NCBI GenBank assembly: GCA_964571605.1
Contig: CAZNCS010000002.1
Span: forward strand, 3,144-67,143
Reading direction: 5' to 3'
Source: Leptospira_B sp964571605
Lineage (GTDB): Bacteria > Spirochaetota > Leptospiria > Leptospirales > Leptospiraceae
Length of the DNA: 64,000 nt
Position 1 is the first letter of the stretch. Each line of letters opens with the position of its first letter. Shown one piece after another: positions 8,538 through 16,184 of this stretch. The position numbers and the translations under genes are program-made. The notes below the pieces were generated by a model. The model was not told the DNA's origin. It made no database searches and saw only the letters and a list, made by a program, of their open reading frames with translations.

Positions 8538-8918
8538 ATGAAAAAAATATTGGTAAGTTTAATTTCGGTTTTTGCGGTGTGTGTGATGAATTGTGCGGTT
8601 TTGGATCCTGCGGGAATTTCCGACAGTTATAAAGGTTCCGAGGCCAGACAGAAAATTAAAGACGCGGCATTTACTTCCGATCTTCTTTATTATAGTTCTG
8701 TCAATCCTCCCGATGTTGCATTGCAGATCACTCAGTTGGATGGTATTTTAACGAATCTTTACCTAAAGATCGACGACTCCAAATACTATGACAAGTCCAC
8801 AGTGGACAAATGTGTAAAAGACGTTCAAACGATCGGCTTATTGATATTGGATGCTTCTACTACCGTCTTAACAAGTAAAAACTGTAACGATTTGAAAGCG
8901 AATGGTCCGATTATTTAA
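8538..8918 (+). CDS. Small leptospiral lipoprotein
   Basis: A 126-residue lipoprotein. The ATG at 8538 is chosen because it directly precedes a classic leader (MKKILVSLISVFAVCVMNC) with Cys-19 as lipidation site; an upstream in-frame ATG at 8481 would bury the leader. The mature part has the sequence SDSYKGSEARQKIKDAAF and two further Cys (DKCVKDV, SKNCNDL) that could form a disulfide. It looks like the Leptospira-specific small lipoprotein family annotated as TIGR04452; that link is from memory. Two hairpins follow it. Confidence 0.75.
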   Translation: MKKILVSLISVFAVCVMNCAVLDPAGISDSYKGSEARQKIKDAAFTSDLLYYSSVNPPDVALQITQLDGILTNLYLKIDDSKYYDKSTVDKCVKDVQTIGLLILDASTTVLTSKNCNDLKANGPII

Positions 8919-8954
8919 TTCATCCGGAACATTCTTTCTGATACCATCAATATG

Positions 8955-8980
8955 CCCGCAGCGAGTGCAGCGGGTATTTC
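8955..8980 (+). terminator. Hairpin terminator after the small lipoprotein gene
   Basis: CCCGC (8955-8959) pairs with GCGGG (8970-8974) across a 10-base loop and is followed by TATTTCTT. Its position 37 bases after the stop fits a weak intrinsic terminator. Confidence 0.45.
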
Positions 8981-8997
8981 TTGCTGTCTGAAGTAAA

Positions 8998-9017
8998 GCC
9001 CGGCTAGTAGGCCGGGC
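8998..9017 (-). terminator. Hairpin terminator for the minus-strand SRPBCC gene
   Basis: A perfect 7-bp stem, GCCCGGC and GCCGGGC, with a 6-base loop. Read on the minus strand it lies just after the SRPBCC stop and is followed by TTTACTT, so it probably ends the arsR-SRPBCC transcript. Confidence 0.5.
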
Positions 9018-9034
9018 GATATGCTTTAGATTCT

Positions 9035-9544
9035 TCAACCGATTTCCAACAATAATTTATCGAGTTCTAGGCAGAGCGGTATCCAGCCTTCGGCCGCACC
9101 AAGTTCCGCCTCGCGCGCTTCGGCTGAAGCATATTTCCACACATGCGTCATGAGCGTTAGATCGCCTTCTGTTGTAAAGATACGCGACTCGACGGTAGCA
9201 TCTGGATTTTCCGGACCATTCGGATTAAACGCAGACATGTCCGAGGCATAATTTTCATTATTCGCCACTTTCTCGGGTACGATAACCTCTAGGAATTTTC
9301 CATAAATACCCATTTTGGTCCCTTTTGAGTCCGCAAAGACATACAGGTATTTGCCGCCGACCTTAAGATCGTTCTCACAAGTTTCAAGCGTCCAGCCTTC
9401 GGGGCCAGTCAGCCATCTGAGTATCAATTCGGGCTTGGTGAAGCAATCGAATACTAATTTACGCGGTGCGGCGAAATAGCGTGTGAGCACGACTTCCGTT
9501 TTGCCTCGAAGTTCTATCTTCACTTCCTTTTGGTCTGTTTCCAT
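9035..9544 (-). CDS. SRPBCC (AHSA1-type) domain protein
   Basis: A 169-residue SRPBCC/START-like protein. The start at 9544 (METDQKEVKIEL) is preferred over an upstream in-frame start inside arsR. Family features are TRYFAAPRKLVFDCFTKPELILRWL near the N-terminus, the GGKYLYVF strand and the C-terminal MTHVWKYASAEAREA helix. Such proteins bind hydrophobic ligands in a helix-grip cavity. ArsR-SRPBCC pairs are a common arrangement in bacteria. It lies 5 bases after the arsR gene. The local sequence is visibly richer in GCG/CGC codons than its neighbours, suggesting recent transfer. Confidence 0.82.
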   Translation of the reverse strand: METDQKEVKIELRGKTEVVLTRYFAAPRKLVFDCFTKPELILRWLTGPEGWTLETCENDLKVGGKYLYVFADSKGTKMGIYGKFLEVIVPEKVANNENYASDMSAFNPNGPENPDATVESRIFTTEGDLTLMTHVWKYASAEAREAELGAAEGWIPLCLELDKLLLEIG

Positions 9545-9549
9545 TTTTG

Positions 9550-9885
9550 TTAGTCTCCTTTTGTTTGCATCGTCTTCAATTCTTCGAGTAACCCATCTAA
9601 TACTTGGTAGCGCTTCTCCCACATCTGGCGGTATTTCTCAATCCAATCTGTGGCTTCTTTGAGAGGCGCAGTTTCCAGTCGGCGAGGGCGCTCCTGCGCA
9701 CGGATCGTGGTTGAGATCAGGCCAGCCTGCTCCAAAACTTTGAGGTGGCGCGAAATGGACGGCTGGCTCATTTTGAAGGGTTTAGCGAGCTCCATTACCG
9801 TTGATTCACCTTTCGCGAGGTGCATCAGTATTGCACGGCGGGTCGGGTCGGCGAGGGCAGCGAATGTGGAATCGAGATGGTTCAT
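9550..9885 (-). CDS. ArsR-family transcriptional regulator
   Basis: A 111-residue winged-helix repressor. The start at 9885 gives the canonical N-terminus MNHLDSTFAALADPTRRAIL. The helix-turn-helix is MELAKPFKMSQPSISRHLKVLEQAGLI. No Cys metal-binding site (ELCVCDL type) is present, so it is one of the non-metal ArsR proteins usually found next to AHSA1/SRPBCC genes, and it probably controls its own two-gene operon. The promoter region at 9886-9925 is strikingly AT-rich (TATATTATATAA, GGCTATATAATG), against a GC-richer coding sequence. Confidence 0.85.
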   Translation of the reverse strand: MNHLDSTFAALADPTRRAILMHLAKGESTVMELAKPFKMSQPSISRHLKVLEQAGLISTTIRAQERPRRLETAPLKEATDWIEKYRQMWEKRYQVLDGLLEELKTMQTKGD

Positions 9886-10373
9886 AGCTGATATATTATA
9901 TAAGTTATTGGCTATATAATGAAATACGTCAATCCTTTTTTTCAGCTTCTTCAGGAGAGGCTCAGCTTTAGTCTTTCGCAAGCGCCGCGCCTGCACGAGG
10001 TCAGCGGATAAGAGATCGCGACTTTACGCACCTTCGCCTATTTCCATTAAGAGATGCTAAACGCATCGTCGACAATCCGCCCGACCAAACTAGACGTACA
10101 GTCGGCAAGCCTACTTCATTCTATGAGATTGCCGCGGGCCATATCCGCTCGCGTCCGTACGGACTTATGTTTTACGGAAAGAATTGACTTAGCAGTAATA
10201 GGCGATTCTTTTGTTCGAAGACAAAATTTCAAACTTACGACTGGCTTTCCTCGAACTCACTAATTACCGGTGATACTGTATCAAATATGGGAAGCTGAAC
10301 TTCTTTACAAGACTACTGGGGATTTAGAAGCGCAAACGCTCTTTTTGAGATTGAAATGAAAGGGACTCCACTC
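9886..10373. other. Intergenic stretch with possible decayed sequence
   Basis: It starts with the AT-rich arsR promoter (9886-9925), then about 250 GC-richer bases with no convincing gene. A 69-codon frame at 10054-10263 lacks a ribosome site and recognisable motifs. A perfect 12-base palindrome GTCCGTACGGAC lies at 10153-10164. The composition resembles the arsR block, so this may be the tail of the same transferred segment. Confidence 0.45.
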
Positions 10374-10820
10374 ATGTACAAATTAGCTAAAAATAAGATC
10401 GTTATTGAAAAGGCCATTGATGAAGTATTTAATTACGCTGCAAATCTGGAGAATTTTGCTCAATGGTTTCCAGGGGTTGTATCAATCGCTTCTGCAAATA
10501 GTTTAAAGTTTACTGAAAATGGTAAAAAATACAGGGAAACTTTTTCATCCATAGGGTCTGAGAAAAAGGTTATTATCGAAGTAAAAGATTGTTTAGTGAT
10601 GAAACATCTAATGACTGAATCCGACTTCCTGCCAATTCTTCCAAGGATGGAAATGACTTTCCAGAAATTGGATGGGAACCGAACCGAAGTTGTTTGGTCT
10701 ATGTTTAGTCGAAATAATAGCCTACTGTGGTTACTTTTTATACCATTAGTAAAATTAGTGATGCATAATCGTTCCAGAAAGGGCTTAAGTCGACTCAGAG
10801 ACATCCTGGCAACATCATAG
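10374..10820 (+). CDS. SRPBCC family protein
   Basis: A 148-residue polyketide-cyclase/dehydrase-like SRPBCC protein. The ATG at 10374 is preferred because AAAGGGA lies 8-10 bases ahead of it; the in-frame ATG at 10356 would place that ribosome site inside the gene. Typical signals are the N-terminal IEKAIDEVFNYAANLENFAQWFPG, a central MTESDF..LPRMEMTF strand pair and a C-terminal amphipathic helix. A hydrophobic segment (LLWLLFIPLVKLVM) near the end may associate with membrane. The substrate is unknown. It is unrelated in composition to the SRPBCC gene upstream. Confidence 0.75.
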   Translation: MYKLAKNKIVIEKAIDEVFNYAANLENFAQWFPGVVSIASANSLKFTENGKKYRETFSSIGSEKKVIIEVKDCLVMKHLMTESDFLPILPRMEMTFQKLDGNRTEVVWSMFSRNNSLLWLLFIPLVKLVMHNRSRKGLSRLRDILATS

Positions 10821-10995
10821 AACAAGATTTACCTGCTTGCTAGCACGGGCCTCTGTGTTGACCATAATGTTAGCAAACCTCAGGTAAATTCTCCGGATAC
10901 TTGTGCAACTGCCTCTCTGGTTCACTCCAATCCACTCTCAAACAAACCCGTCCGGAATCTCTTTTCCGATCTCCTGTTTAAAATTATCTGGACAT

Positions 10996-11011
10996 ATATG
11001 ACTGGTCATAT
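10996..11011. promoter_or_regulatory. Palindromic operator of the Phd/PIN toxin-antitoxin pair
   Basis: ATATGAC-TG-GTCATAT is a perfect 7-bp inverted repeat 12 bases before the antitoxin start. A TATAAT-like box overlaps its downstream edge (TTATAATA at 11011-11018). This is the expected place for autorepression by the antitoxin or toxin-antitoxin complex. Confidence 0.65.
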
Positions 11012-11023
11012 TATAATAAATGG

Positions 11024-11251
11024 ATGGAAATCACCGCAACGGAATTTAAAGCAAAATGTCTAAGTTTGATGGATATGGTCCAAACAAAACACACAGAAAT
11101 TATCATTACAAAACATGGCAAAGCAATTGCCAAACTTGTTCCAACTGATGAGGATGAGATCAAAAGCCCAATCGGTTATCTAAAGGGACGGATAAAAATT
11201 GAAGGTGATATTGTTGAGAAATTAGGTGTAAACTGGAATTTTGAAAAATAG
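11024..11251 (+). CDS. Phd/YefM-family antitoxin
   Basis: A 75-residue antitoxin. The N-terminal part (MEITATEFKAKCLSLMDMVQ, then IIITKHGKAIAKLVP) is the Phd/YefM dimerisation and DNA-binding fold, and the tail (GYLKGRIKIEGDIVEKLGVNW) is the toxin-wrapping segment. Its stop TAG is followed immediately by the toxin ATG, so the genes are coupled. The palindrome at 10996-11011 is its likely operator. Confidence 0.88.
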   Translation: MEITATEFKAKCLSLMDMVQTKHTEIIITKHGKAIAKLVPTDEDEIKSPIGYLKGRIKIEGDIVEKLGVNWNFEK

Positions 11252-11668
11252 ATGATCTTATTGGATACTCACGTTTTTCTTTGGATGATGGAAGCAGATC
11301 CGAGAATAATTAAAAATAAAAAACTCGTTGGATTGATTCAAAAAAATATACCAACCCAAACTATTCTTGTTTCAGAAATTTCTGGATGGGAAATCGCAAT
11401 GTTGGAATCAAAGGGAAGGATAAAGCTGAACGAGCCCATCGCGTTTTGGTTAGAAGAGGCGTTTAATGCTCCGGGTATAAAGAGTATCAATTTAACCCCT
11501 AGAATTATCGCAGACAGTGTAAATTTACCTGGCAAATTCAATTCGGATCCTTCTGACAGGCTAATCGTGGCTACTTCCCGCATACTAGGTGCAGAACTGG
11601 TTACTGTTGATAAAGAGATTATACGATATAGTAAATTAGGCTACCTTAAGGTTTTCAATTTTAAATAG
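11252..11668 (+). CDS. PIN-domain toxin (VapC-like RNase)
   Basis: A 138-residue PIN-domain protein, the toxin of the pair. Acidic catalytic residues are visible in order: Asp in MILLDTHVFLWMM, Glu in VSEISGWEIAML, Asp in FNSDPSDRLIVATSR and Asp in LVTVDKEI. These form the Mg-dependent RNase site. PIN toxins of this type cut tRNA or rRNA and stop growth until neutralised. It starts directly at the end of the antitoxin gene with no spacer. Confidence 0.88.
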   Translation: MILLDTHVFLWMMEADPRIIKNKKLVGLIQKNIPTQTILVSEISGWEIAMLESKGRIKLNEPIAFWLEEAFNAPGIKSINLTPRIIADSVNLPGKFNSDPSDRLIVATSRILGAELVTVDKEIIRYSKLGYLKVFNFK

Positions 11669-11817
11669 CTAACTAATCCAGCGCATTTGTTTCGAATCCA
11701 AACTTCTTATAATATTCTCTTGCATTCTTTCGTTGCATCTGCTCGATTCTATCCTGCGGATTTCGGAATTTTGATAATATTTTTATCTTTTTCCAATTGC
11801 GCTCTAGGAAGATTTAT

Positions 11818-12237
11818 ATGTTATCTGAACAAGAAATTTTACAAAAATTAAAACCGGTGCTTGAACAACATCCTTATGTTTCCGTAGAATTTGGAAAAGA
11901 GGGTTTACGTACGTTAATCCAAAATTTCCGCCCGAATTTGCTCGGGAACTTTGCGGGAGGAGATATGGCCTATATCGCTAATGCCGCAGCGGGATTAGAA
12001 TGTGTTGCGAGAGATTTGATTTCCGAGACTGCAAGTATCAGCATAGAATGTATCAATCGTGGTGACGGAGAATGCCTGGTGGGAGACGCTACAGTGATCA
12101 AGGCAGGACCGAAACTCATTCGTTTGCGTGTGGATGTGTATGTTCGTAAGGAAAAAATAGAAACTTTAGTCGCGATCGCTCAGATCAATATGTCAGTAAT
12201 TTCCAATCGTAGGATCAAACAATTGATTACGGGATAG
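11818..12237 (+). CDS. Hotdog-fold thioesterase-like protein (PaaI/DUF4442 type)
   Basis: A 139-residue protein. The ATG at 11818 is chosen for the AGGAAGA site 8 bases upstream. The pattern (GGDMAYIANAAAGLECVARD in the central helix, ECINRGDGECLVGDATVIKAG, then LRVDVYVRKEKIETLVAIAQINM) fits a single hotdog domain with the PaaI-like substrate site, so an acyl-CoA thioesterase is likely. The last 86 bases are duplicated, with changes, at 12940-13024 beyond the AbrB/PIN module, which suggests that the module integrated at the 3' end of this gene. Confidence 0.72.
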   Translation: MLSEQEILQKLKPVLEQHPYVSVEFGKEGLRTLIQNFRPNLLGNFAGGDMAYIANAAAGLECVARDLISETASISIECINRGDGECLVGDATVIKAGPKLIRLRVDVYVRKEKIETLVAIAQINMSVISNRRIKQLITG

Positions 12238-12250
12238 GAAGACTCCCTAT

Positions 12251-12661
12251 TTAGATGGAATAGGATGGCATATTTAGCTTTTTTAATGCCTTAGAAAAAT
12301 CCTGATCAAAAGTCACAATTTGTGCCTCTAACAATTGGCTTGCTGCTGCTAAGACGGCCTCCCCATAATCTTTGATGTTTTTAGGCCAAAGCATCAATAT
12401 CGATTCAGGATAATATGCGGGTTCATATTTAACCCCGGGATTGGCTATGAGATCTTTTATGATCAGATTTATTTCATTTTGTTCGACTGAGTAAATACTT
12501 TTGAAAACAAAAACGATTTCAGAAATATTATGTGAAGTCAGTATTACTTCATATTCTAATCGAGAGACTTTTTCCCAAAAGGAAACCATCTTTTCATGTT
12601 GTTCCCGGTTTCTTCGGTTTAAGAAGGAAATATAACAATTAGTATCTAAGATCAATCTCAT
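12251..12661 (-). CDS. PIN-domain toxin of an AbrB-type toxin-antitoxin pair
   Basis: A 136-residue PIN RNase. The start MRLILDTNCYISFLNRR at 12661 overlaps the antitoxin stop by 4 nt, and I prefer it to a longer upstream start. Acidic residues are in place: Asp in LDTNCY, Glu in SHNISEIVFV, Asp in NIKDYGEAVLAAA and Asp in VTFDQDF. It is the toxin of a module inserted between the thioesterase gene and the decayed copy of that gene's end, convergent with the thioesterase (stops 13 bases apart). Confidence 0.82.
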   Translation of the reverse strand: MRLILDTNCYISFLNRRNREQHEKMVSFWEKVSRLEYEVILTSHNISEIVFVFKSIYSVEQNEINLIIKDLIANPGVKYEPAYYPESILMLWPKNIKDYGEAVLAAASQLLEAQIVTFDQDFSKALKKLNMPSYSI

Positions 12662-12900
12662 TTTGAGTATCGTTTCGAACGTTCTTCCCAAGCTTTTTTG
12701 ATATCGGATTTAATCTCAGTTGATCCTTTATTCAAAAATCCTTTGTATTTTAAAAAAGGTTTATTGGCTGATTCAATATGGATACCTTGCTCATCAATTG
12801 ACCATTCTATAACGTCTTCCATGGAGAGTTTTAAAGAATCTCTAATCTCTTTAGGTATGGTTATTTGGTATTTTGAGGTAATTTTAGACCTAAGTTTCAT
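12658..12900 (-). CDS. SpoVT/AbrB-type antitoxin
   Basis: An 80-residue antitoxin. The N-terminal 45 residues form a swapped-hairpin AbrB domain (MKLRSKITSKYQITIPKEIRDSL, VIEWSIDEQGIHIES), which binds DNA as a dimer. The C-terminal tail is charged and would bind the PIN toxin. The start at 12900 aligns the AbrB domain with the family; an earlier in-frame ATG at 12918 adds six residues. It overlaps the toxin gene by 4 nt. Confidence 0.82.
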   Translation of the reverse strand: MKLRSKITSKYQITIPKEIRDSLKLSMEDVIEWSIDEQGIHIESANKPFLKYKGFLNKGSTEIKSDIKKAWEERSKRYSK

Positions 12901-12939
12901 TTCCTTACTATATTGCAAAAGGTAAGGCGAGTCAAGTTG

Positions 12940-13024
12940 AAAAAGTTCGAAACTTTAGTAGCAATTGCTCAGATCACAGTATGTCCGTAATTTCCAATCG
13001 TAGGATCAAACAGTTGATAATGGG
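12940..13024 (+). pseudogene. Decayed second copy of the thioesterase gene 3' end
   Basis: About 85 bases that repeat the thioesterase sequence at 12151-12235. The copies share AAACTTTAGT, GCTCAGATCA and the long block ATTTCCAATCGTAGGATCAA, with scattered substitutions and a 2-base insertion that breaks the reading frame. It lies directly beyond the AbrB gene, so the toxin-antitoxin module is bracketed by the two copies. Confidence 0.72.
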
Positions 13025-13052
13025 TCGATACTTAAACAAAATCTGTTATCCC

Positions 13053-13087
13053 TGAACCTCTCTGCGCCTCCGCGACTCTGCGTGCCT
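13053..13087. repeat. GC-rich dispersed intergenic repeat
   Basis: CCTCTCTGCGCCTCCGCGAC followed by TCTGCGTG belongs to the same element type as the inverted pair at 55770-55886 (CTCTGCGTCTTAGCGCC). Such CTCTGCG/GCGTG elements occur between genes in many bacterial genomes. The function is unknown. Confidence 0.5.
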
Positions 13088-13182
13088 AAAAATGAAATTA
13101 ATTGAATTCTACGGCAAGTCGCAAAGGGCTTTTGGAATGACATCTGAACATATTCTTGTTCGATAGTTCTGATTCGCAGAAT

Positions 13183-13959
13183 ATGGAAACCTTTCCCGTC
13201 CAAAAAATTCTCTCTTCCAAAAAAATCGGAAGTTCCTGGCCTCTATTAGTCGAGGCGAATCATTCCAAATATATTCTGAAATTATCAGGGACCGGCCAAG
13301 GGTTCGGAGTTTTGGTATCGGAAGTGATCGCAGCCGAAATCGCCGATAGGATCGACCTTCCTGTTCCGAGCAGAGTTTTATTGGAAGTGAATACGAATTT
13401 AATCCGAGAAGATGAAGACCAGGATCCGGAACTCGTAAGACTTCTGCGGTCGAGTTTAGGGATTAATCTGGGTTTCGAATACATAGAACATGCCAAATTG
13501 ATTTCTGAGAATCATGAATTCGTTATGAATGATTCCCATGCTTCGAATATTTTTTGGTTTGATTGGTTGGTAGAAAATCCGGATCGGACCAAAGATAATC
13601 CGAATATTCTGGTTCGGGATGGAAACTATTGGTTGATAGATCACGGGGCTTCTTTGCCTTTCCAATACAATCTACCGTTATTGACGGAAGATGCCCCCGC
13701 AAAGGCCTGGACCTGCGCAAAAGACCATCTGTTTTACGATCGGATTTTTTTATTGGAAGACATACACAGAAAGAATTTTGAAAAACTTTCTCTTTCCGAT
13801 TTGGAAATTGCGTCTTGGACGGTTCCGGATGAGTTCCTACAGGAAAAAGACGGGGGACTTTCTTACGATGAGATTTCTCGAAAGAAAGAATTGTTTGCAG
13901 TTTATCTATGGAAGCGGATCAAAAGTTTCGATCCAGGACAATTTTTAGACCGTATTTAA
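13183..13959 (+). CDS. HipA-like kinase domain protein
   Basis: A 258-residue stand-alone HipA-type kinase domain. The ATG at 13183 is used; a TTG at 13156 in the same frame would add nine residues. The N-lobe carries ILKLSGTGQGFGVLVSEVIAAEIA (Lys and the helix Glu). The C-lobe has DWLVENPDRTKDNPNIL as catalytic-loop-like Asp and Asn, and WLIDHGASL in place of the DFG magnesium motif. It matches the HipA_2-type family rather than classical HipA, and no HipB antitoxin gene is adjacent, so it is probably not a toxin pair. It converges with the next gene, overlapping by 4 nt at the stops. Confidence 0.72.
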   Translation: METFPVQKILSSKKIGSSWPLLVEANHSKYILKLSGTGQGFGVLVSEVIAAEIADRIDLPVPSRVLLEVNTNLIREDEDQDPELVRLLRSSLGINLGFEYIEHAKLISENHEFVMNDSHASNIFWFDWLVENPDRTKDNPNILVRDGNYWLIDHGASLPFQYNLPLLTEDAPAKAWTCAKDHLFYDRIFLLEDIHRKNFEKLSLSDLEIASWTVPDEFLQEKDGGLSYDEISRKKELFAVYLWKRIKSFDPGQFLDRI

Positions 13960-14315
13960 AACCAATCTTTAATCGCCTGCCAAAGTTTAGCGTATTCTCT
14001 TTTTCTCTCGTCTTTGTCCTTGAGCTTGAGTAATGTTTTATCGAATCCGTTCGTTCCTCGGATATGGACTCTGTTTTCATTTAGGACTTCCAATTCGTAA
14101 ACAACTCCATCTATCGTATAGGTAAAGTTTAGAATACTGCTGGATTTCATCGGATATTCTTTTCCATCCAAAAAAACTTTTGCTTTTCGAAAATCCAAAT
14201 CGATACATTGGGTTTCTTTTATCATCGGTTCGCAAAATTTTCCGGCGGGAGGAGGGACCGGTTTCATTCCGCATCGGATCAGAAAAACGACAGTCAGTAG
14301 GATTAATTTTTTCAT
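13956..14315 (-). CDS. Hypothetical lipoprotein
   Basis: A 119-residue protein with a short leader MKKLILLTVVFLIRC; Cys-15 would be the lipidation site, although Arg before it is unusual even for spirochaetes. The mature region has Cys residues at FCEPM and TQCIDLDF, then beta-rich sequence (KVFLDGKEYPM, FTYTIDGVVYELEVL) and a basic tail. I recognise no family. It follows the TPR-like gene by 5 bases and is probably co-transcribed with it. Confidence 0.62.
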   Translation of the reverse strand: MKKLILLTVVFLIRCGMKPVPPPAGKFCEPMIKETQCIDLDFRKAKVFLDGKEYPMKSSSILNFTYTIDGVVYELEVLNENRVHIRGTNGFDKTLLKLKDKDERKREYAKLWQAIKDWF

Positions 14316-14320
14316 TCTTC

Positions 14321-15313
14321 TTATTCTTCTATGGGGAGTTTGGTTTTTAAAAGCGAATTTTTACCGATAATTTCTTTTGCAAGTTTTAACACTTCTTCCT
14401 TTCTATCTCCAGCAGTTGGGTAGTATTCTTCCAATTGGGCTAAAGCTTTGGGAGCAAGGTTTTGGTAATAGAAAATTTTAGCTTCTAGTATCTTCGAACT
14501 TCCCGTTAGAAAATCTTCATTCGTATTTCTTACTTTTCGAATATAGCCTAGCGCGGAAACATATTGCCCCGCTCTGAATTCCGACAAAGCCATTAGAAAA
14601 TCGGATTCTCTTGCAGACAATAGCAAAGATCCGGATACGTCCGATTGAGCAAGTATCTTTCTTAAAAATTCTGTGTTTCCGGAAAGTGCGCTTCCTACCA
14701 AACAAGTCCAAGCATATCCTGATTTTAATTCGGGACTCAATTTTTCAGGTTCTATGGAGACCAAAAGTTTATTTAAGGCGGATCGACTTAATTTTTGTCG
14801 GATTGCTTCTCCGAATGCGATCAAATACCGATTGTCGGTCGATTCCGCAAATTCGGGATCTACAGCTTGTGCCCGTAAGGCTTGTCTGTAAGAATCTTCC
14901 ACAACAGAAAGATAAGAGGCGTCTTGTTCCAAAAATTCATCAAAACCTGTATAAGCAATTTTTGATAAAGTCGCCGAATCGAATCGAAACCCCAAAAGCA
15001 AAAATTCGTAATATCCGGATAAAGCGGAATAATGGTAGGAAATTCCTTCTTTCGGATTTGTGGTTACGAAATCTTTGGCGACCGAGCGAAATTCTTTGAT
15101 CTCGCCTTCTTTCGGTTCGCCCTTTACAATTCCGTCTTGCAGGATTTTTCTTTCTTTTTCGAGGAGAAGTCTTCTATCTCCTGCGAATAAATTTTTGATG
15201 TCTTGGCGGAAAAAAAATGCGATCCCTGCAAGTACCAAGGTAAGCAAGAAAAATACCAAGGGTTTGTAGTTCGTCTTTTTTCTATAACTTCTATGATTGG
15301 CCTGGTAGAGCAT
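14321..15313 (-). CDS. Membrane-anchored TPR-like protein
   Basis: A 330-residue protein with a basic N-terminus, one membrane span at about residues 18-36 (PLVFFLLTLVLAGIAFFF) and a long helical periplasmic domain. The helices have TPR-like packing (YHYSALSGYYEFLLLG, RQALRAQAVDPEFAE, SALGYIRKVRNTNEDF, ALAQLEEYYPTAG). It probably serves as an assembly or scaffold protein at the envelope. No catalytic motif is seen. It is transcribed with the following small lipoprotein gene. Confidence 0.65.
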   Translation of the reverse strand: MLYQANHRSYRKKTNYKPLVFFLLTLVLAGIAFFFRQDIKNLFAGDRRLLLEKERKILQDGIVKGEPKEGEIKEFRSVAKDFVTTNPKEGISYHYSALSGYYEFLLLGFRFDSATLSKIAYTGFDEFLEQDASYLSVVEDSYRQALRAQAVDPEFAESTDNRYLIAFGEAIRQKLSRSALNKLLVSIEPEKLSPELKSGYAWTCLVGSALSGNTEFLRKILAQSDVSGSLLLSARESDFLMALSEFRAGQYVSALGYIRKVRNTNEDFLTGSSKILEAKIFYYQNLAPKALAQLEEYYPTAGDRKEEVLKLAKEIIGKNSLLKTKLPIEE

Positions 15314-15417
15314 GTATCTGACAGATTTCCTAAAAAGCCCAGGTCTTTCACTTATTTTTTAAGTTTTAATACCTGCTCGCGCTTGACTCTAAGGCCCCGT
15401 TTGGATTCCGTGTAAAT

Positions 15418-15609
15418 ATGCCTACTAATTACGATTTTGACGAGGAATACGAAACAGAAGGCGGCGACGGTTATACCGATGACGATGCCGTTACTTTTGT
15501 TTGCGAGGATTGCGATCATCGCTGGGAAGGAGATTCTGAAAGCTCTTTCGACGGTCCTGAAAGTCATATTTGCTCCATGTGCGGTTCTTCAAACGCGATA
15601 GAACTTTAA
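15418..15609 (+). CDS. Small zinc-ribbon protein
   Basis: A 63-residue, strongly acidic protein. Its only motif is a pair of Cys knuckles, FVCEDCDHRW and HICSMCGSSN, spaced as in a zinc ribbon. The N-terminal half is Asp/Glu/Tyr-rich and probably disordered. Function is unknown; such proteins often bind nucleic acid or a large enzyme. Its 3' end overlaps the possible start of the next gene. Confidence 0.7.
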   Translation: MPTNYDFDEEYETEGGDGYTDDDAVTFVCEDCDHRWEGDSESSFDGPESHICSMCGSSNAIEL

Positions 15610-16184
15610 TCCTTTGGCGGACTCCCTTCCTTCGAAGGGAGAGATCTAAATCCGCCCTGACATTCATTTTATTCGTATTATTTCTTTTGCCGGAGTTTTC
15701 CTACGCGGTAGACTTCGACGAAGTATACGAATATTATAAAAAAGGAAACTACCATACGCTTGTCCGAGTTTCCAGACAGGGATTGCGTTCGGGAGAGGTG
15801 GATTACAAAATTCTTCTCTTGTATGTGGCTTCGGAGCCGAGTCTGGACGAAATAGATAAAACCCTGACGAGTATCTATTCCCGTTCTAAGTCTCAACCTT
15901 CTATTTTTTATAACGCATTGTATCTGTTTTTGGAAAGGGCTTTGGTCTTGGAGGCCTATGAAACAGGCATTCGCTGGGGGAAAATTTTCCTGGAAAAAGG
16001 AGAATCTTCCGTTCGGTATGCGGAAGGTGTTTACACTTACGCCTGCATCCTATATTCTTCCCAAGACTACAATTCGGCGCATGCCGTTTTGGACCATGTG
16101 AAATCGACTCCTAGGGACTCCAAACTCGGGAAAAGAATTCGTATTTTAGAAATGAGTTTGGATCGGACGAAAGAGGAAAAATGA
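15570..16184 (+). CDS. Exported TPR-like hypothetical protein
   Basis: A protein of up to 204 residues. The start is uncertain: TTG 15570 or GTG 15579 are the only plausible in-frame starts, and both lie inside the zinc-ribbon gene. A secretion signal ending LLPEFSYA is clear, and the mature part begins VDFDEVYEYYKKGNYHTLVR. Helical repeats (GRLYSSQDYNSAHAVLDHV-like units) suggest TPR-like packing, with no catalytic residues. It overlaps rsmD by 4 nt, so it belongs to that transcript. Confidence 0.65.
   Translation: MLHVRFFKRDRTLILWRTPFLRRERSKSALTFILFVLFLLPEFSYAVDFDEVYEYYKKGNYHTLVRVSRQGLRSGEVDYKILLLYVASEPSLDEIDKTLTSIYSRSKSQPSIFYNALYLFLERALVLEAYETGIRWGKIFLEKGESSVRYAEGVYTYACILYSSQDYNSAHAVLDHVKSTPRDSKLGKRIRILEMSLDRTKEEK

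Noticed and set aside
10054..10263. 69-codon frame after arsR
   Set aside because: No ribosome site or family motif; composition more like decayed DNA than a gene.
12251..12900. Composite transposon around the AbrB/PIN pair
   Set aside because: No transposase or terminal inverted repeats; only the duplicated gene end flanks it.
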